From: JBGCFO01 sp045106955
Lineage (GTDB): Bacteria; Pseudomonadota; Alphaproteobacteria; Rickettsiales; Rickettsiaceae
Length of the DNA stretch: 64,000 nucleotides
Assembly: GCA_045106955.1 (NCBI GenBank)
Contig: JBGCFO010000001.1
Location: 62,001-126,000 of the forward strand
Direction: 5' to 3'
The notes beneath the pieces were generated by a model. The model made no database searches and was not told the DNA's origin. It was given only the letters and a program-made list of their open reading frames with translations. The translations under genes and the position numbers were made by a program. Positions 63,954 through 64,000 of the stretch are shown in pieces. Position 1 is the stretch's first letter, and every line of letters begins with the position of its first letter.

Positions 63954-64000
63954 AATCATAATTAAATTTTTATTACAAAGCTCGTTGTTTTTGTATTTCA

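Noticed and set aside
1..64000. CRISPR arrays, complete insertion sequences, prophage genes or rRNA genes
   Set aside because: No regularly spaced direct repeats, transposase with terminal repeats, phage structural genes or rRNA-like sequence were seen by eye.

Overview
The window is strongly AT-rich (about 70% A+T by eye) and densely packed with housekeeping genes of alphaproteobacterial type. It suggests a member of the order Rickettsiales, or a close relative with a host-associated life. The grounds are a 17 kDa rickettsial-type surface lipoprotein, a three-gene proton-translocating transhydrogenase (pntAA-pntAB-pntB), a VirB2-like pilin, the linkage alr-mlaE-mlaF, an NDUFAF5-like methyltransferase, MipZ and PopZ polarity proteins, and very low GC. 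Unlike the best known rickettsiae, this organism carries flagellar genes (motA, motB, fliD, fliS). It also has lipid A/LPS (kdsA) and peptidoglycan genes. A species or family cannot be fixed from sequence alone.

Layout. 1-2800: start of an RND efflux pump with its adaptor, then a VirB2-like pilin. 2971-6690: pnt operon and divergent lolA. 6777-8108: a structured element, a cold-shock gene with a long leader, tRNA-Ser(GGA) and the 17 kDa lipoprotein. 8250-11514: cation exporter, tadA, motA, motB. 11529-16756 (minus): glycosyltransferase, mipZ, pepA, plsC, fabD. 16798-20816: lytic transglycosylase, then fliS and fliD. 20817-21590: a decayed non-coding stretch. 21591-27721: pepP, sucC, sucD, recD2. 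27688-29493: an octotricopeptide/RAP-type repeat protein. 29583-35832 (minus): division and cell-wall cluster mraZ-rsmH-ftsL-ftsI-murE-murF, in which murE lacks its N-terminal domain. 36357-40317 (minus): ankyrin-type protein, popZ-like gene, tolC, rph. 40433-46804: grpE, a DUF2066-like gene, an AI-2E/PerM permease, pheS, pheT. 46849-53130: malic enzyme, AEC transporter, hydrolase, anmK, kdsA. 53275-58242: cytochrome c, murJ, a TraX-like protein, atpC, cutA, a dicarboxylate symporter. 58477-63953: rpsB, tsf, alr, mlaE, mlaF and a methyltransferase.

The genes together describe a cell that imports C4-dicarboxylates or amino acids, uses malic enzyme and succinyl-CoA ligase, balances NADPH through transhydrogenase, and builds, flips, cross-links and recycles peptidoglycan. 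It has an outer membrane with lipid transport (lolA, mlaEF), polar chromosome organisation (MipZ, PopZ), and probably a type IV secretion system and a flagellum.

The most unusual items are the RAP/octotricopeptide protein (an organelle-style RNA-binding architecture), the N-terminally deleted MurE with a relic start peptide, a nested structured element beside the cold-shock gene, a possible pseudoknot leader before rpsB, and the decayed stretch between fliD and pepP that holds a near-perfect palindrome.
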